From the NCBI RefSeq assembly GCF_028745735.1, contig NZ_JAQZSM010000002.1, positions 62,001-126,000 of the forward strand: 64,000 bases of DNA. Direction: 5' to 3'. The notes under the pieces were generated by a model. The model was not told the DNA's origin, searched no databases, and saw only the letters and a program-made list of their open reading frames with translations. This DNA comes from Roseinatronobacter alkalisoli (GTDB taxonomy: Bacteria; Pseudomonadota; Alphaproteobacteria; Rhodobacterales; Rhodobacteraceae). Position 1 is the first letter of the stretch. Every line of letters begins with the position of its first letter. Shown piece after piece: positions 57,101-64,000 of the stretch. The position numbers and the translations under genes were made by a program.

Positions 57101-57619
57101 CAGCCCGGAAATGCCGGCGGCTTCTTCCAGAATACGGCGGCGCGCTTTCGGTTTGGCGTTGATCAGTTCGGAGATCTGGCCTTGGCGCACCAATGCCGGG
57201 CTATGTGCGCCGGTAGAGGCATCGGCAAACAGCATCTGCACATCGCGCGCGCGCGCTTCCTTGCCATTGATCTTGTAGGCGCTGCCCGCATCGCGTGTGA
57301 TCCGGCGCACAATATCCAGTGTGTCGGCATCATTGAATGCAGCAGGGGCCACGCGCTCGCGGTTATCAAGTTGCAGGGTGACTTCGGCGAAATGGCGTGC
57401 GGGGCGCTGGTCGGTTCCGGCGAAGATGACATCTTCCATGCCTGCCCCGCGCATGGCCGTGGGGCGGTTTTCACCCATCACCCAGCGCAATGCCTCCAGC
57501 AGGTTGGATTTGCCGCAGCCGTTCGGACCGACAACGCCTGTAAGCCCCGCCTGAATCACCAGATCCGTGGGGTCCACAAAGCTTTTGAATCCGTTCAGGC
57601 GTAGCCGGGTGAATTGCAC
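54170..57619 (-). CDS. smc: Chromosome segregation protein SMC
   Basis: This condensin ATPase organises and segregates the chromosome. It has 1149 residues, the normal size. The N-terminal head has GPNGCGKSNLLEALRWVMGE (about 32-51). Long Ala/Glu/Gln-rich coiled coils flank a hinge at about 515-660. The C-terminal head has LSGGEQTLTALAL and VLDEVDAPLDDANV. The start is GTG at 57619, giving MQFTRLRLNGFKSFVD, the standard opening; the frame remains open to 57829 without homology. ScpA and ScpB genes are not in this window. Confidence 0.96.
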   Translation of the reverse strand: MQFTRLRLNGFKSFVDPTDLVIQAGLTGVVGPNGCGKSNLLEALRWVMGENRPTAMRGAGMEDVIFAGTDQRPARHFAEVTLQLDNRERVAPAAFNDADTLDIVRRITRDAGSAYKINGKEARARDVQMLFADASTGAHSPALVRQGQISELINAKPKARRRILEEAAGISGLYQRRHEAELRLRATETNLERISDVIDQLAQQLAQLTRQARQAERYRQIGTRLRQVEGLLLYRRWREADQARLDADAALQTALLASAQTETAAQQAGRTREAAEERLPPLREEDAVAGAVLQRLHVSRDTLSAEEARALETIRTLQSRVLQLAQDIDRETGLNRDATDTIAQLEWEQAQLAKAAEGHDDKLNDATDAADAAALLLADHEADLSSATEDVARLAARHQAVERQISELQAALAKARNASLQAADAQSQAQATLQTAQADLEQALEELAAAQTLTEDAEATLLEAEDARHNAQTDESEARATLAEAEGETSTLRAEAAALSRLVDRERGDGTQLLDLLRVADGHELAIGAALADDLRAPLSDGGSGWVALPGYDDAAPLPSGAQPLAPHVQGPDALARRLSQTGLTDAADGPRLQPDLRPGQRLVTLAGDLWRWDGLVVAAKDASSTAALRLQQINRLDRLKRDLEQSEARLQNARDTHSGFKARLDALTGAERQARDARRAADQRLTDAARALSRAETARDSAQARLESATAQMTRFSDDVEDLSETLASIEDQRAELSDLEQARAATDTLRMTVEAARISMLSHRAQADELRRDAKARLARGQEITKSLSGWRHRLETAETRIHDLQARKEATEDELAEASATPEALAEKRAALTDEITRAEARHSTARDMLAEAESAARDAADAERATERAASDAREARARIEARRDAARESVVQAEARIAEEMETTPQALLAQLDTDPDTMPDATTLDEELTRLRRARDALGAVNLRAEEDAREVQTEHDILVQEKADLEAAIAKLRSGINALNREGRERLLIAFDKVNASFSTLFTHLFTGGEAKLVLVESDDPLDAGLEIMCQPPGKKLSILSLLSGGEQTLTALALIFAVFLANPAPICVLDEVDAPLDDANVARFCDLLDEMCRRTETRYLIITHNAISMSRMDRLFGVTMGERGVSQLVSVDLKHAEALVA

Positions 57620-57729
57620 GGTAAGGAATACCTTCGGAATACTGTCGCCGACAGTCTGGCCGGAACGCATGGCCCGAGTCAAGGCGGTTGCGCTGCATAT
57701 TGCCGCCAGCGGCGGGTTATCCACAAGAT

Positions 57730-57813
57730 GTTGAATGGTGGGTGCCGCAGGTGCGACATTCAACCACGGTGAAATCTGTCTATTAATTGTAATATTCATA
57801 TTTATATATATAA
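57730..57813. promoter_or_regulatory. Inverted repeat plus AT-rich promoter region
   Basis: GTTGAATG (57730-57737) and CATTCAAC (57757-57764) are a perfect 8-bp inverted repeat with a 19-base spacer. A strikingly AT-rich stretch of about 35 bases (57780-57813) follows in this otherwise GC-rich window. Both lie between the divergent smc and membrane-protein genes, so a regulated promoter of the latter is likely. The regulator is unknown. Confidence 0.4.
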
Positions 57814-57827
57814 TGAGAGGAAACACC

Positions 57828-59039
57828 ATGTCCCGTACCCCCGCACGCCCGTCAGATACCTATTCACCGCTATACTTTCTGGCCTCGCTTGGGGCAGGGG
57901 GGCTGGCGGTCAGTTTCTTCATGTGGCTGATGCACTGGTTGCCCCATCCCGGAAAAACCGTACCTGTGTTCGAAGATATCACCGCCGCCTTTGCCAACGG
58001 GTCCATCCTGACACAGGGCATGATCCTGCTGGCATTGGCCGGTATTGCGGTCTTTGCTTTCCTGAACCTGAAACTTCTGGTCTGGAACCTGCGCAGTTTC
58101 GCGGCATGGGCCAAAACCGACGCCTACGCAAAATTCGCGCGTACCAATGCCCAAAGCCAGGTCATGGCGCTGCCGCTGGCGCTGGCCATGTCGGTCAATG
58201 TCATGTTCATTCTGGGCATGGTGTTTGTGCCGCGGCTGTGGTCTGTCGTTGAATATCTGTTCCCGCTGGCATTGATCGCGTTTCTGGCCATCGGTGCCTA
58301 TGGTTTCAAGCTCTACAGTGGTTTTCTGGGCCGTGTCCTGACCGAAGGCGGCTTCAACTGCGCGGCCAATAACAATTTCGGCCAGATATTGCCCGCCTTT
58401 GCCTTCGCCATGGTTGGTGTTGGTCTGGCCGCTCCCGCCGCCATGAGCACGCTTCCCCTTGTGGCGGGGCTGGGCCTTGTGCTGTCCACATTCTTCCTGA
58501 TGACATCCGGCATCATTGCGGTTGTCGCCATGGTGCTGGGCCTGCGGTCAATGATGGAAAATGGCGCAAACCCCGAAACCGCGCCAACGCTGTCGATCAT
58601 CGTGCCACTGCTGGCGGTGCTGAGCATTCTGGGCCTGCGTCAAAGCCATGGGTTGAGTGCGCATTTCGGCTCGCCCGACATGGCAGGCGAAACTCTCGCG
58701 ATGCTGACGAAATACCTGTCGGTGCAAATCCTGTTCCTGTTGTTTGCGGGTCTGGTGCTGGTGCGTCAGGGTTACGCGCAACGCTTCGTGTTCGGTGCCG
58801 AAAATTCGCCGGGGTCGTATGCGCTGGTCTGTCCCGGTGTGGGGTTCGCGGTGCTGATCCATTTCTGGCTGAACAAGGGGCTGGTTGATGCCGGGATGGT
58901 GGCCAAATTCAGCGCAGGCTATTGGGCAATCACGGTGGTCGCGCTGGTGTCACAGATGGCCATGATCTGGCTTGTCTGGCACCTGAACCGCCGCCATTTT
59001 GGCACCCCGAAACCGACCGGGGCGGTGCCCGCGCAGTAA
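57828..59039 (+). CDS. Polytopic membrane protein of uncertain family (possibly TsoY-like)
   Basis: This 403-residue protein has about ten hydrophobic helices. It has the look of a TDT/SLAC1-like channel fold but I do not recognise it firmly; from memory it may belong to a family labelled TsoY (a family with Cys/Sec members). Notable polar spots inside helices are NCAANNNFGQ near 180 and YALVCPGVGF near 328, the latter a plausible functional cysteine. GAGAGG lies 7 bases before the ATG at 57828. An intrinsic terminator follows, so it is a single-gene unit. Confidence 0.7.
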   Translation: MSRTPARPSDTYSPLYFLASLGAGGLAVSFFMWLMHWLPHPGKTVPVFEDITAAFANGSILTQGMILLALAGIAVFAFLNLKLLVWNLRSFAAWAKTDAYAKFARTNAQSQVMALPLALAMSVNVMFILGMVFVPRLWSVVEYLFPLALIAFLAIGAYGFKLYSGFLGRVLTEGGFNCAANNNFGQILPAFAFAMVGVGLAAPAAMSTLPLVAGLGLVLSTFFLMTSGIIAVVAMVLGLRSMMENGANPETAPTLSIIVPLLAVLSILGLRQSHGLSAHFGSPDMAGETLAMLTKYLSVQILFLLFAGLVLVRQGYAQRFVFGAENSPGSYALVCPGVGFAVLIHFWLNKGLVDAGMVAKFSAGYWAITVVALVSQMAMIWLVWHLNRRHFGTPKPTGAVPAQ

Positions 59040-59060
59040 CCTCCACCCTATGACCAGCAT

Positions 59061-59088
59061 AAAGGGCCGCATCACGCGGCCCTTTTCA
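59061..59088 (+). terminator. Intrinsic terminator
   Basis: AAAGGGCCGC and GCGGCCCTTT form a perfect 10-bp stem around a 5-base ATCAC loop, ending in TTTTC. It lies 22 bases after the membrane-protein stop codon and is the clearest Rho-independent terminator in the window. Confidence 0.88.
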
Positions 59089-59137
59089 TTTCGCGCGGAT
59101 CGGGGCTAATGGGGAAAGCAATAAAAAAGGTTTTCCC

Positions 59138-59500
59138 ATGATCCATGCCCTTGCGCTGATCCTGCTGTGTCAATTGGCGGGCGAAGCCCTCAGCCGCCTG
59201 TTCGCCTTGCCCGCCCCCGGCCCGGTGCTGGGAATGGGGTTGTTATTCCTGCTGATGCTGACAGTGCCGCGGCTGGGGGATTTCATGCGCCCGACAGGCG
59301 AAGGAATCCTGCGCCACCTGTCGCTTTTGTTCGTGCCTGCGGGCGTGGGCGTGGTGGGGCATTTGCGCCAGTTGGGGGAAAACGGGCTGGCGCTGGGGGT
59401 GGCGCTGGTCGCGTCCACAGTGCTGGCTATTGCGGCGGGGGTGCTGACCTTTGTTTTTGTGGCGCGGCTGACCGGGGCGACAGGGGGCGATGATGCGTGA
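59138..59500 (+). CDS. lrgA: LrgA/CidA-family holin-like protein
   Basis: This 120-residue inner-membrane protein has four predicted helices. PAPGPVLGMGLLFLLML and HLSLLFVPAGVGVVGHL are the CidA/LrgA signatures. With LrgB, such proteins modulate murein hydrolase activity or act as small-metabolite carriers (pyruvate or glycolate in relatives). A near-perfect inverted repeat (TGGGGAAA / TTTTCCCA) flanks the AAGG ribosome site just before the ATG, so an RNA hairpin might mask it. It overlaps lrgB by 11 bases. Confidence 0.88.
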   Translation: MIHALALILLCQLAGEALSRLFALPAPGPVLGMGLLFLLMLTVPRLGDFMRPTGEGILRHLSLLFVPAGVGVVGHLRQLGENGLALGVALVASTVLAIAAGVLTFVFVARLTGATGGDDA

Positions 59501-60209
59501 TTTCGCCGAAATCTGGTCCTATCTGGCTGAAACCCCGCTGATCTGGCTAAGTGCCACGCTGATTGCCTATCTTGCCGGGGATTATCTGGCGCAGCGCGCC
59601 GGGCGCGCGCCGCTGGTCAATCCGGTTCTGGTGGCGGTGGTGTTACTGGCCGCGCTGCTTTGGGTCACCGATACCAGCTATGCGACGTATTTTGAGGGCG
59701 CGCAGTTCGTGCATTTTCTGCTTGGCCCCGCCACTGTCGCGCTGGCGGTGCCGCTCTGGCTGAACTGGCCCACAGTGCGCCGCGCGGTCCTGCCGATTGT
59801 GGCGGCCCTGCTGGCGGGGTCCGGCATGGCAGTGTTGTCAGCGCTGGCAATCGGCCATGCGATGGGCCTGTCGCCCGAATTGCTGGCAACCCTTGCGCCA
59901 AAGGGCACCACTGCGCCGGTCGCGCTGGGTATCAGCCAGAACCTTGGCGGGTCACCCACATTGACGGCGGTTCTGGTCATTCTGACCGGCATGATCGGCG
60001 CTGTTGTCATCACTCCCATGATGAACATGATGGGCATTCGCGACTGGCGCGCGCGCGGTTTCGCGGTGGGGGTTGCAGCGCATGGCATCGGCACGGCGCG
60101 CGCGTTTCAGGTCAACCCGCAGGCGGGTGCATTCGCGGGCATCGGCATGGGGCTGAATGCCATGCTGACTGCGCTTCTGGCCCCTTGGGCGCTGGGGCTG
60201 TTCCAATAG
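59490..60209 (+). CDS. lrgB: LrgB/CidB-family membrane protein
   Basis: This 239-residue protein has about seven helices. Family motifs are FLLGPATVALAVPLW and LAPKGTTAPVALGISQNLGG, followed by ARGFAVGVAAHGIGTARAFQ. It is the obligate partner of the preceding gene. Two adjacent ATGs (59490 and 59493) are possible starts. It ends 6 bases from the convergent smpB stop, with no room for a terminator. Confidence 0.93.
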   Translation: MMRDFAEIWSYLAETPLIWLSATLIAYLAGDYLAQRAGRAPLVNPVLVAVVLLAALLWVTDTSYATYFEGAQFVHFLLGPATVALAVPLWLNWPTVRRAVLPIVAALLAGSGMAVLSALAIGHAMGLSPELLATLAPKGTTAPVALGISQNLGGSPTLTAVLVILTGMIGAVVITPMMNMMGIRDWRARGFAVGVAAHGIGTARAFQVNPQAGAFAGIGMGLNAMLTALLAPWALGLFQ

Positions 60210-60215
60210 CCCGCG

Positions 60216-60689
60216 TCAGCCCAGTTCCTTCATCAGGCGGCGTTTTTGTTTGTCCCAGTCGCGCTTGGCCTCTGTCGCGCGCTTATCGGCCAGTTTCTTG
60301 CCCTTGCCGATCGCGATCTTGATCTTCACCAGCCCGCGATGATTGAAATACATCACCAGCGGCACCAGCGTCATGCCATCCTTGGCCGTGGCCGCCCAAA
60401 GCCGCGCCATCTCGCGCTTGCTGACCAGCAGCTTGCGGCGGCGGCGTTCTTCATGGCCCCAGATCGTGGCCTGCTTGTAGGGCGCGATATAAGAATTCAC
60501 CAACCACAATTCACCATTATCGACAGTGGCATAGCTGTCGGCGATATTGGCCTTGCCGCTGCGCAGGGATTTCACCTCGGACCCATGCAGAATGATGCCG
60601 CATTCAAGGTCTTCCTCGATGGCGTAATCATACCGCGCACGGCGGTTTTCTGCGATGATGCGGTAATTGGGGTCTGATTTCTGGGCCAT
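60216..60689 (-). CDS. smpB: SsrA-binding protein SmpB
   Basis: SmpB binds tmRNA and the small ribosomal subunit to rescue stalled ribosomes by trans-translation. The 157-residue beta-barrel shows [40 protein letters not shown] and [20 protein letters not shown]. The basic tail [16 protein letters not shown] is the part that enters the mRNA channel. tmRNA itself is not seen in the window. Confidence 0.97.
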   Translation of the reverse strand: MAQKSDPNYRIIAENRRARYDYAIEEDLECGIILHGSEVKSLRSGKANIADSYATVDNGELWLVNSYIAPYKQATIWGHEERRRRKLLVSKREMARLWAATAKDGMTLVPLVMYFNHRGLVKIKIAIGKGKKLADKRATEAKRDWDKQKRRLMKELG

Positions 60690-60722
60690 GACAGTGCAGA
60701 TAAGGGGCGCATGCGCCCATGT

Positions 60723-61427
60723 CTAGGGTTTCAGGCGCATCTGCATGCTGTTGCCTGATGATTTGCGCAATTCAAACGCGCCGGATCTGGACACCAGCTC
60801 GCTCAGTTTCGCACATCCATAGTTGCGTGCATCAAAATCAGGATTGGCCGCGACAATGAACTGCCCCACCTGCCCCAGCGAGAACCAGTCCTCATCCGCG
60901 TCGATGGCCTGCATCGCGGCCTTGATCAGCGGCACGGCTTTTGACGGTGGCGCTTTCTTGCTTTGCGCTGGCTCGGGGTCGGCTTCCGGCAGGATATTCT
61001 CGACAAAAATGAAGCGCTTGCAGGCCTTGCGAAACGATTCCGGTGTCTTTTGCTGGCCAATGCCATAGACATCCAGCCCCTGTTCACGGATGCGGCTGGC
61101 CAGTCGCGTGAAATCACTGTCGGAACTGATCAGGACGAACCCGTCAAACCGCCCCGTATGCAGCAGATCCATTGCATCGATGACCAGCGCAATATCACTC
61201 GAATTCTTGCCCACAGTATTGGCGGGCTGGTGATGGGGCACCAATGCCAATGTGGGCAGCTTCTCCTGCCAGCCCGACATCTGGGCGCGGGAAAAATCAC
61301 CATAGATGCGCCGCACGCTGGCCTCACCCAGCCCGGCGATCTCCTCGAAAATCGCCTCCACCCATTTGGGCGACGAATTATCCGCGTCAATCAGGACTGC
61401 CAGCAGGGGAATACCGGTACGTGCCAT
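60723..61427 (-). CDS. NYN-domain RNase-like protein with C-terminal OST-HTH/LOTUS domain
   Basis: This protein of 234 residues has a PIN-like NYN domain (about 8-145) whose acidic metal site is visible as D14/D16 (LIDADN), D78 (NSSDIALVIDAMD) and D103/D105 (SSDSDF). A Lys/Pro/Ala linker (about 150-165) leads to an OST-HTH/LOTUS RNA-binding domain (about 165-232, DWFSLGQVGQFI and GCAKLSELVSRSG). It is related to LabA/DUF88 proteins. RNA cleavage is inferred from the fold. Confidence 0.88.
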   Translation of the reverse strand: MARTGIPLLAVLIDADNSSPKWVEAIFEEIAGLGEASVRRIYGDFSRAQMSGWQEKLPTLALVPHHQPANTVGKNSSDIALVIDAMDLLHTGRFDGFVLISSDSDFTRLASRIREQGLDVYGIGQQKTPESFRKACKRFIFVENILPEADPEPAQSKKAPPSKAVPLIKAAMQAIDADEDWFSLGQVGQFIVAANPDFDARNYGCAKLSELVSRSGAFELRKSSGNSMQMRLKP

Positions 61428-61446
61428 GGTTTATTCTTTCATTCTG

Positions 61447-61495
61447 GTAAAAATATCCCGGGGGAGGCCCCGCAGGGGTCGGGGGCAGCGCCCCC
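61447..61495 (-). terminator. Rhodobacterales-type terminator element
   Basis: Directly after the GNAT stop codon on the minus strand, GGGGGC-GCT-GCCCCC forms a perfect 6-bp hairpin, followed by CCCC-TGC-GGGG and ending in GGGATATTTTT. From memory this layout, ending in GGATATTTTT, recurs after many genes in Rhodobacteraceae. It separates the alcohol dehydrogenase-GNAT pair from the NYN gene. Confidence 0.75.
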
Positions 61496-62002
61496 TTACA
61501 ACGTCCGGTACATCACATAGGCATCAATATATCCTTGTACAGGGTGATTGAACGCACCCGGCAGGCGACCGACAATCTCGAACCCGTTGGCCTGCCATAA
61601 TGCTACAGCACGGGTATTGCTCGACACCACGCAATTGAACTGCATCGCGCTAAACCCGCGTGCGCGGGCAGTGTCCAGTGCATGCGCCAGCATCATACGC
61701 GCCACCCCGCGGCCTTGCGCCTCGGGTGCTGTGACAAAGCCGCAATTGGCAACATGCGCACCGCCACCTTGCTGGTTGGGGCAAATGTAATAGCTGCCCA
61801 TGGGCCTGCCGTCTGCTTCGGCCAGATAGGCATCATGCCCCCCGTCGCACCACCATGAAAGCGCCGCTTCATGGCTGATTGCGGGATCAATCGCATAGGT
61901 GTCGCCTGCGCGGAACACAGGTTCCAGCATTGCCCAAAGGGCAGGGTGGTCAGCGCTGGTTGCAGGGCGCAGATGCACCCCGCCTGTATCGGGCTTGCTC
62001 AA
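61496..62002 (-). CDS. GNAT-family N-acetyltransferase
   Basis: This 168-residue acetyl-CoA-dependent transferase has the GNAT fold: [17 protein letters not shown] at the start, [22 protein letters not shown] as motif A with the pyrophosphate loop, and [27 protein letters not shown] as motif B. The acceptor is unknown. The start is TTG at 62002, overlapping the stop of the alcohol dehydrogenase gene as TTGA; the next Met would cut into the domain. It is likely co-transcribed with that gene. Confidence 0.88.
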   Translation of the reverse strand: MSKPDTGGVHLRPATSADHPALWAMLEPVFRAGDTYAIDPAISHEAALSWWCDGGHDAYLAEADGRPMGSYYICPNQQGGGAHVANCGFVTAPEAQGRGVARMMLAHALDTARARGFSAMQFNCVVSSNTRAVALWQANGFEIVGRLPGAFNHPVQGYIDAYVMYRTL

Positions 62003-63129
62003 AACTCGACCACCGCGCGAATGGATTTGCCTTCATGCATCAGATCAAACCCTTCATTGATCTGATCAAGTGTCAGCTTATGCGTGATCATCGGGTCAAT
62101 CTCGATCTTGCCATTCATGTACCAGTCCACGAATTTCGGCACATCCGTGCGGCCCTTCGCGCCGCCGAAAGCAGTGCCTTTCCACACGCGCCCGGTGACC
62201 AGATGGAAGGGCCGTGTCGAAATTTCAGCGCCGGCGGGTGCCACGCCAATGACCACTGACACGCCCCAACCCCGGTGGCTGCATTCCAGTGCGTCGCGCA
62301 TCACTTTCACATTGCCGGTGGCATCAAAGCTGTAATCCACCCCGCCGATCAGGTCATCGCCGCGCTGTGTCAGCCTGACGATTTCCTGCACCACGGATCC
62401 GTCAATCTTGGACGGGTTGATGAAATGCGTCATGCCGAATTTGCGCGCCATTTCTTCCTTGCCGTCATTCAGGTCCACCCCGATGATCATGTCCGCCCCG
62501 GCCATGCGCAGGCCCTGAATGACGTTCAGGCCAATACCGCCCAGCCCGAACACCGCTGCGGTGGATCCGATTTCAACACCGGCCGTGTTGATCACCGCCC
62601 CGATGCCCGTTGTCACCCCACAGCCGATATAGCAAATCTTGTCAAACGGTGCGTCCTGCCGCACCTTGGCCAGGGCAATTTCCGGCATGACTGTGTGATT
62701 GGCGAAGGTGGAACAGCCCATGTAATGATAGATCGGCGTGCCATCGAGCATGGAAAACCGTGTGGTGCCATCAGGCATTAGCCCTTGTCCTTGCGTGTTG
62801 CGGATGGCGGTGCACAGATTCGTCTTGCCCGACCGGCAGGAATAGCATTCGCGGCATTCGGGCGTGTAAAGCGGGATGACATGATCGCCCGGTTTCAGCG
62901 TGGTTACCCCTTCGCCCACCTCGATGACGATGCCTGCGCCCTCATGGCCCAGAATGCTTGGGAACAACCCTTCCGGGTCCGCACCGGAACGGGTGAATTC
63001 ATCCGTGTGGCAAATGCCGGTGGCCTTGATCTCGATCAGAACTTCGCCAGCTTTGGGACCGTCAAGGTTTACTTCCATAATTTCAAGGGGTTTTCCGGCT
63101 TCAAGGGCGACAGCTGCACGGGTGCGCAT
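61999..63129 (-). CDS. adhC: S-(hydroxymethyl)glutathione dehydrogenase / class III alcohol dehydrogenase
   Basis: This is the glutathione-dependent formaldehyde oxidation step; the enzyme also reduces S-nitrosoglutathione. The protein has 376 residues. The catalytic zinc site includes C40 (GICHTDE) and H62-E63 (LGHEGAG). Structural zinc cysteines are C92, C95, C98 and C106, and NAD binds at GLGGIGLNV near 195-203. [10 protein letters not shown] and [19 protein letters not shown] are class III features. The ATG at 63129 has AGGAG 8 bases upstream. The hydrolase partner is not adjacent. Confidence 0.95.
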   Translation of the reverse strand: MRTRAAVALEAGKPLEIMEVNLDGPKAGEVLIEIKATGICHTDEFTRSGADPEGLFPSILGHEGAGIVIEVGEGVTTLKPGDHVIPLYTPECRECYSCRSGKTNLCTAIRNTQGQGLMPDGTTRFSMLDGTPIYHYMGCSTFANHTVMPEIALAKVRQDAPFDKICYIGCGVTTGIGAVINTAGVEIGSTAAVFGLGGIGLNVIQGLRMAGADMIIGVDLNDGKEEMARKFGMTHFINPSKIDGSVVQEIVRLTQRGDDLIGGVDYSFDATGNVKVMRDALECSHRGWGVSVVIGVAPAGAEISTRPFHLVTGRVWKGTAFGGAKGRTDVPKFVDWYMNGKIEIDPMITHKLTLDQINEGFDLMHEGKSIRAVVEF

Positions 63130-63275
63130 AGGGGTTTCTCCTGATTTCCTGCGATTTCCCCCAATGTGGCGCAGCACGGGGGCGCGCTGCAAGCGAAAGT
63201 GGCAGCCGGTTGTCAAAAAAGCGACGCGCGCAGCAAAGGCTTGATTTTCGCAGATGCGAGACCCAAGATCATGTG

Positions 63276-63611
63276 ATGAATATGCAAAACCCACGGCGCG
63301 CGACGGAACAACAGGTCAGCTTCGACCGGCGTGAACTTGCGGTGATCCTGTCGCTTTATGGCCGGATGGTGGCAGCGGGGGAATGGCGCGATTACGGCAT
63401 TTCATGTCTGCGGCATTCGGCGGTGTTTTCGGTGTTCAGGCGCACGGCGGAAAACCCGCTTTACCGGATTGAAAAGCACCCGCATCTGCGAAACCGTCAG
63501 GGTATGTATGCCGTGATTGCCATGGACGGACAGATCCTGAAACGCGGGTATGATCTGGCAATCGTCGTGAAAGTGCTGGAACGCCGGTTGCTGCGTGTCA
63601 TCGGCGAATAG
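63276..63611 (+). CDS. DUF2794 domain-containing protein
   Basis: This 111-residue protein of unknown function matches DUF2794: [39 protein letters not shown] and [13 protein letters not shown] are the diagnostic blocks. No membrane segment or signal peptide is seen. The start is uncertain between the ATGs at 63276 and 63282, as neither has a strong ribosome site. It is divergent from the alcohol dehydrogenase gene. Confidence 0.85.
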   Translation: MNMQNPRRATEQQVSFDRRELAVILSLYGRMVAAGEWRDYGISCLRHSAVFSVFRRTAENPLYRIEKHPHLRNRQGMYAVIAMDGQILKRGYDLAIVVKVLERRLLRVIGE

Positions 63612-63825
63612 GGATTTACAGCCTCGCAGGCAGGTGCTAATGGCCTGAATATGAACAGGACATGTGCAAATCACAGCTTCTTGCGACGCCGCTGACGCGG
63701 TGTGACTGTTCCTGCGCATTTGCTGCCACAGCATGTGCCATATTGACCCTTCCATCTGAAAACCGCCGTTGACTTGTCTGCAATGCTTTGGCAGGTCAAT
63801 GCTTTGCCTGAACGGGATGATGCAT

Positions 63826-64000
63826 ATGACTGCACAATTTCCAGCCGTCCTGCCCACCTATAACCGCACCGCGCTGGCGTTCAGCCGCGGTGAAGGGACA
63901 TGGCTGATCGAAGAAAACGGCGCGCGCTATCTGGATCTGACATCCGGGATCGCTGTCAATGCGCTGGGCCACGCTCACCCGGCGCTGGTGCAGACCCTGA
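63826..64000 (+). CDS. argD: Acetylornithine aminotransferase, 5' end (runs off the window)
   Basis: The first 58 residues are visible. [20 protein letters not shown], then [20 protein letters not shown], is the characteristic N-terminus of ArgD, a class III PLP aminotransferase in arginine biosynthesis. In-frame ATGs at 63817 and 63820 are also possible starts. No clear promoter hexamers were found in the 214-bp gap, although two TTGAC motifs (63743 and 63769) occur. Confidence 0.85.
   Translation, partial: MTAQFPAVLPTYNRTALAFSRGEGTWLIEENGARYLDLTSGIAVNALGHAHPALVQTL

Noticed and set aside
57620-57829. N-terminal extension of smc
   Set aside because: The GTG at 57619 gives the standard Smc opening, and the extension would run through the divergent promoter region.
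60690-60722. tmRNA (ssrA) next to smpB
   Set aside because: The gap is only 33 bp, and no tRNA-like end or tag reading frame is present nearby.

Overview
This 64 kb window reads as chromosomal DNA of a Rhodobacterales (Rhodobacteraceae-type) alphaproteobacterium. The evidence is the high GC content by eye, lineage-typical small families (DUF4170, DUF1467, DUF1285, DUF2794), the neighbourhoods DUF4170-waaA-lpxK, miaB-phoH-ybeY-corC-lnt and trpGDC-moaC-moeA-lexA, an alphaproteobacterial direct-repeat SOS box, and a terminator ending in GGATATTTTT that I associate with this order. No transposase, phage gene, plasmid gene or CRISPR array was seen. The window is mostly core genome with a few accessory islands.

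Layout. 1-1441 (-): 5' part of gyrB. 1571-6717 (-): a four-gene polyamine operon (speA, carboxynorspermidine-type dehydrogenase, carboxynorspermidine-type decarboxylase, agmatinase-family ureohydrolase). 6810-11603 (-): lpxK, a divergent Kdo-transferase-like gene, a DUF4170 gene, cysQ, pmbA. 11787-16621 (+): aroQ, then a NarL-type regulator, a FIST sensor and a hybrid histidine kinase. 16879-22767 (-): xdhA-xdhB-xdhC-guaD purine catabolism with a divergent LysR regulator. 24090-26878: galE, a nitroreductase, a DUF1467 gene and mce. 27040-31463: an orphan response regulator, an MFS transporter, a TIGR03862-like flavoprotein and an endonuclease/exonuclease/phosphatase protein. 31533-37079 (+): miaB, phoH, ybeY, corC, lnt. 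37080-38390 (-): deoA, divergent from a PaaI-type thioesterase. 38960-46363: a DUF1285 gene and the MoxR-DUF58-DUF4159-large membrane protein operon. 46563-48861 (-): a small exported protein, tRNA-Leu(UAA), a YibQ-like protein. 49089-53931 (+): trpG-trpD-trpC-moaC-moeA, then lexA. 54170-57619 (-): smc. 57828-60209 (+): an unassigned membrane protein, then lrgA-lrgB. 60216-63129 (-): smpB, a NYN-domain protein, a GNAT gene, class III alcohol dehydrogenase. 63276-64000 (+): a DUF2794 gene and the 5' end of argD.

How the genes work together. Many neighbours overlap by 1, 4 or 8 bases (TGATG, ATGA, TTGA), so translational coupling is the rule. The moaC-moeA pair supplies molybdenum cofactor, which the xanthine dehydrogenase in the same window needs. 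The speA cluster can make spermidine from arginine without S-adenosylmethionine. The FIST-kinase-regulator trio looks like a complete sensory pathway related to NosP/NahK nitric oxide signalling.

The most unusual non-coding signal is a repeat found three times at 16.7, 23.8-24.0 and 26.0 kb. Two copies are exactly 145 bp and bounded by perfect 10-bp inverted ends. A second palindromic repeat of 47-48 bp occurs at 46.4 and 53.9 kb. All five copies lie between convergent gene ends, the second family starting one or two bases after a stop codon.
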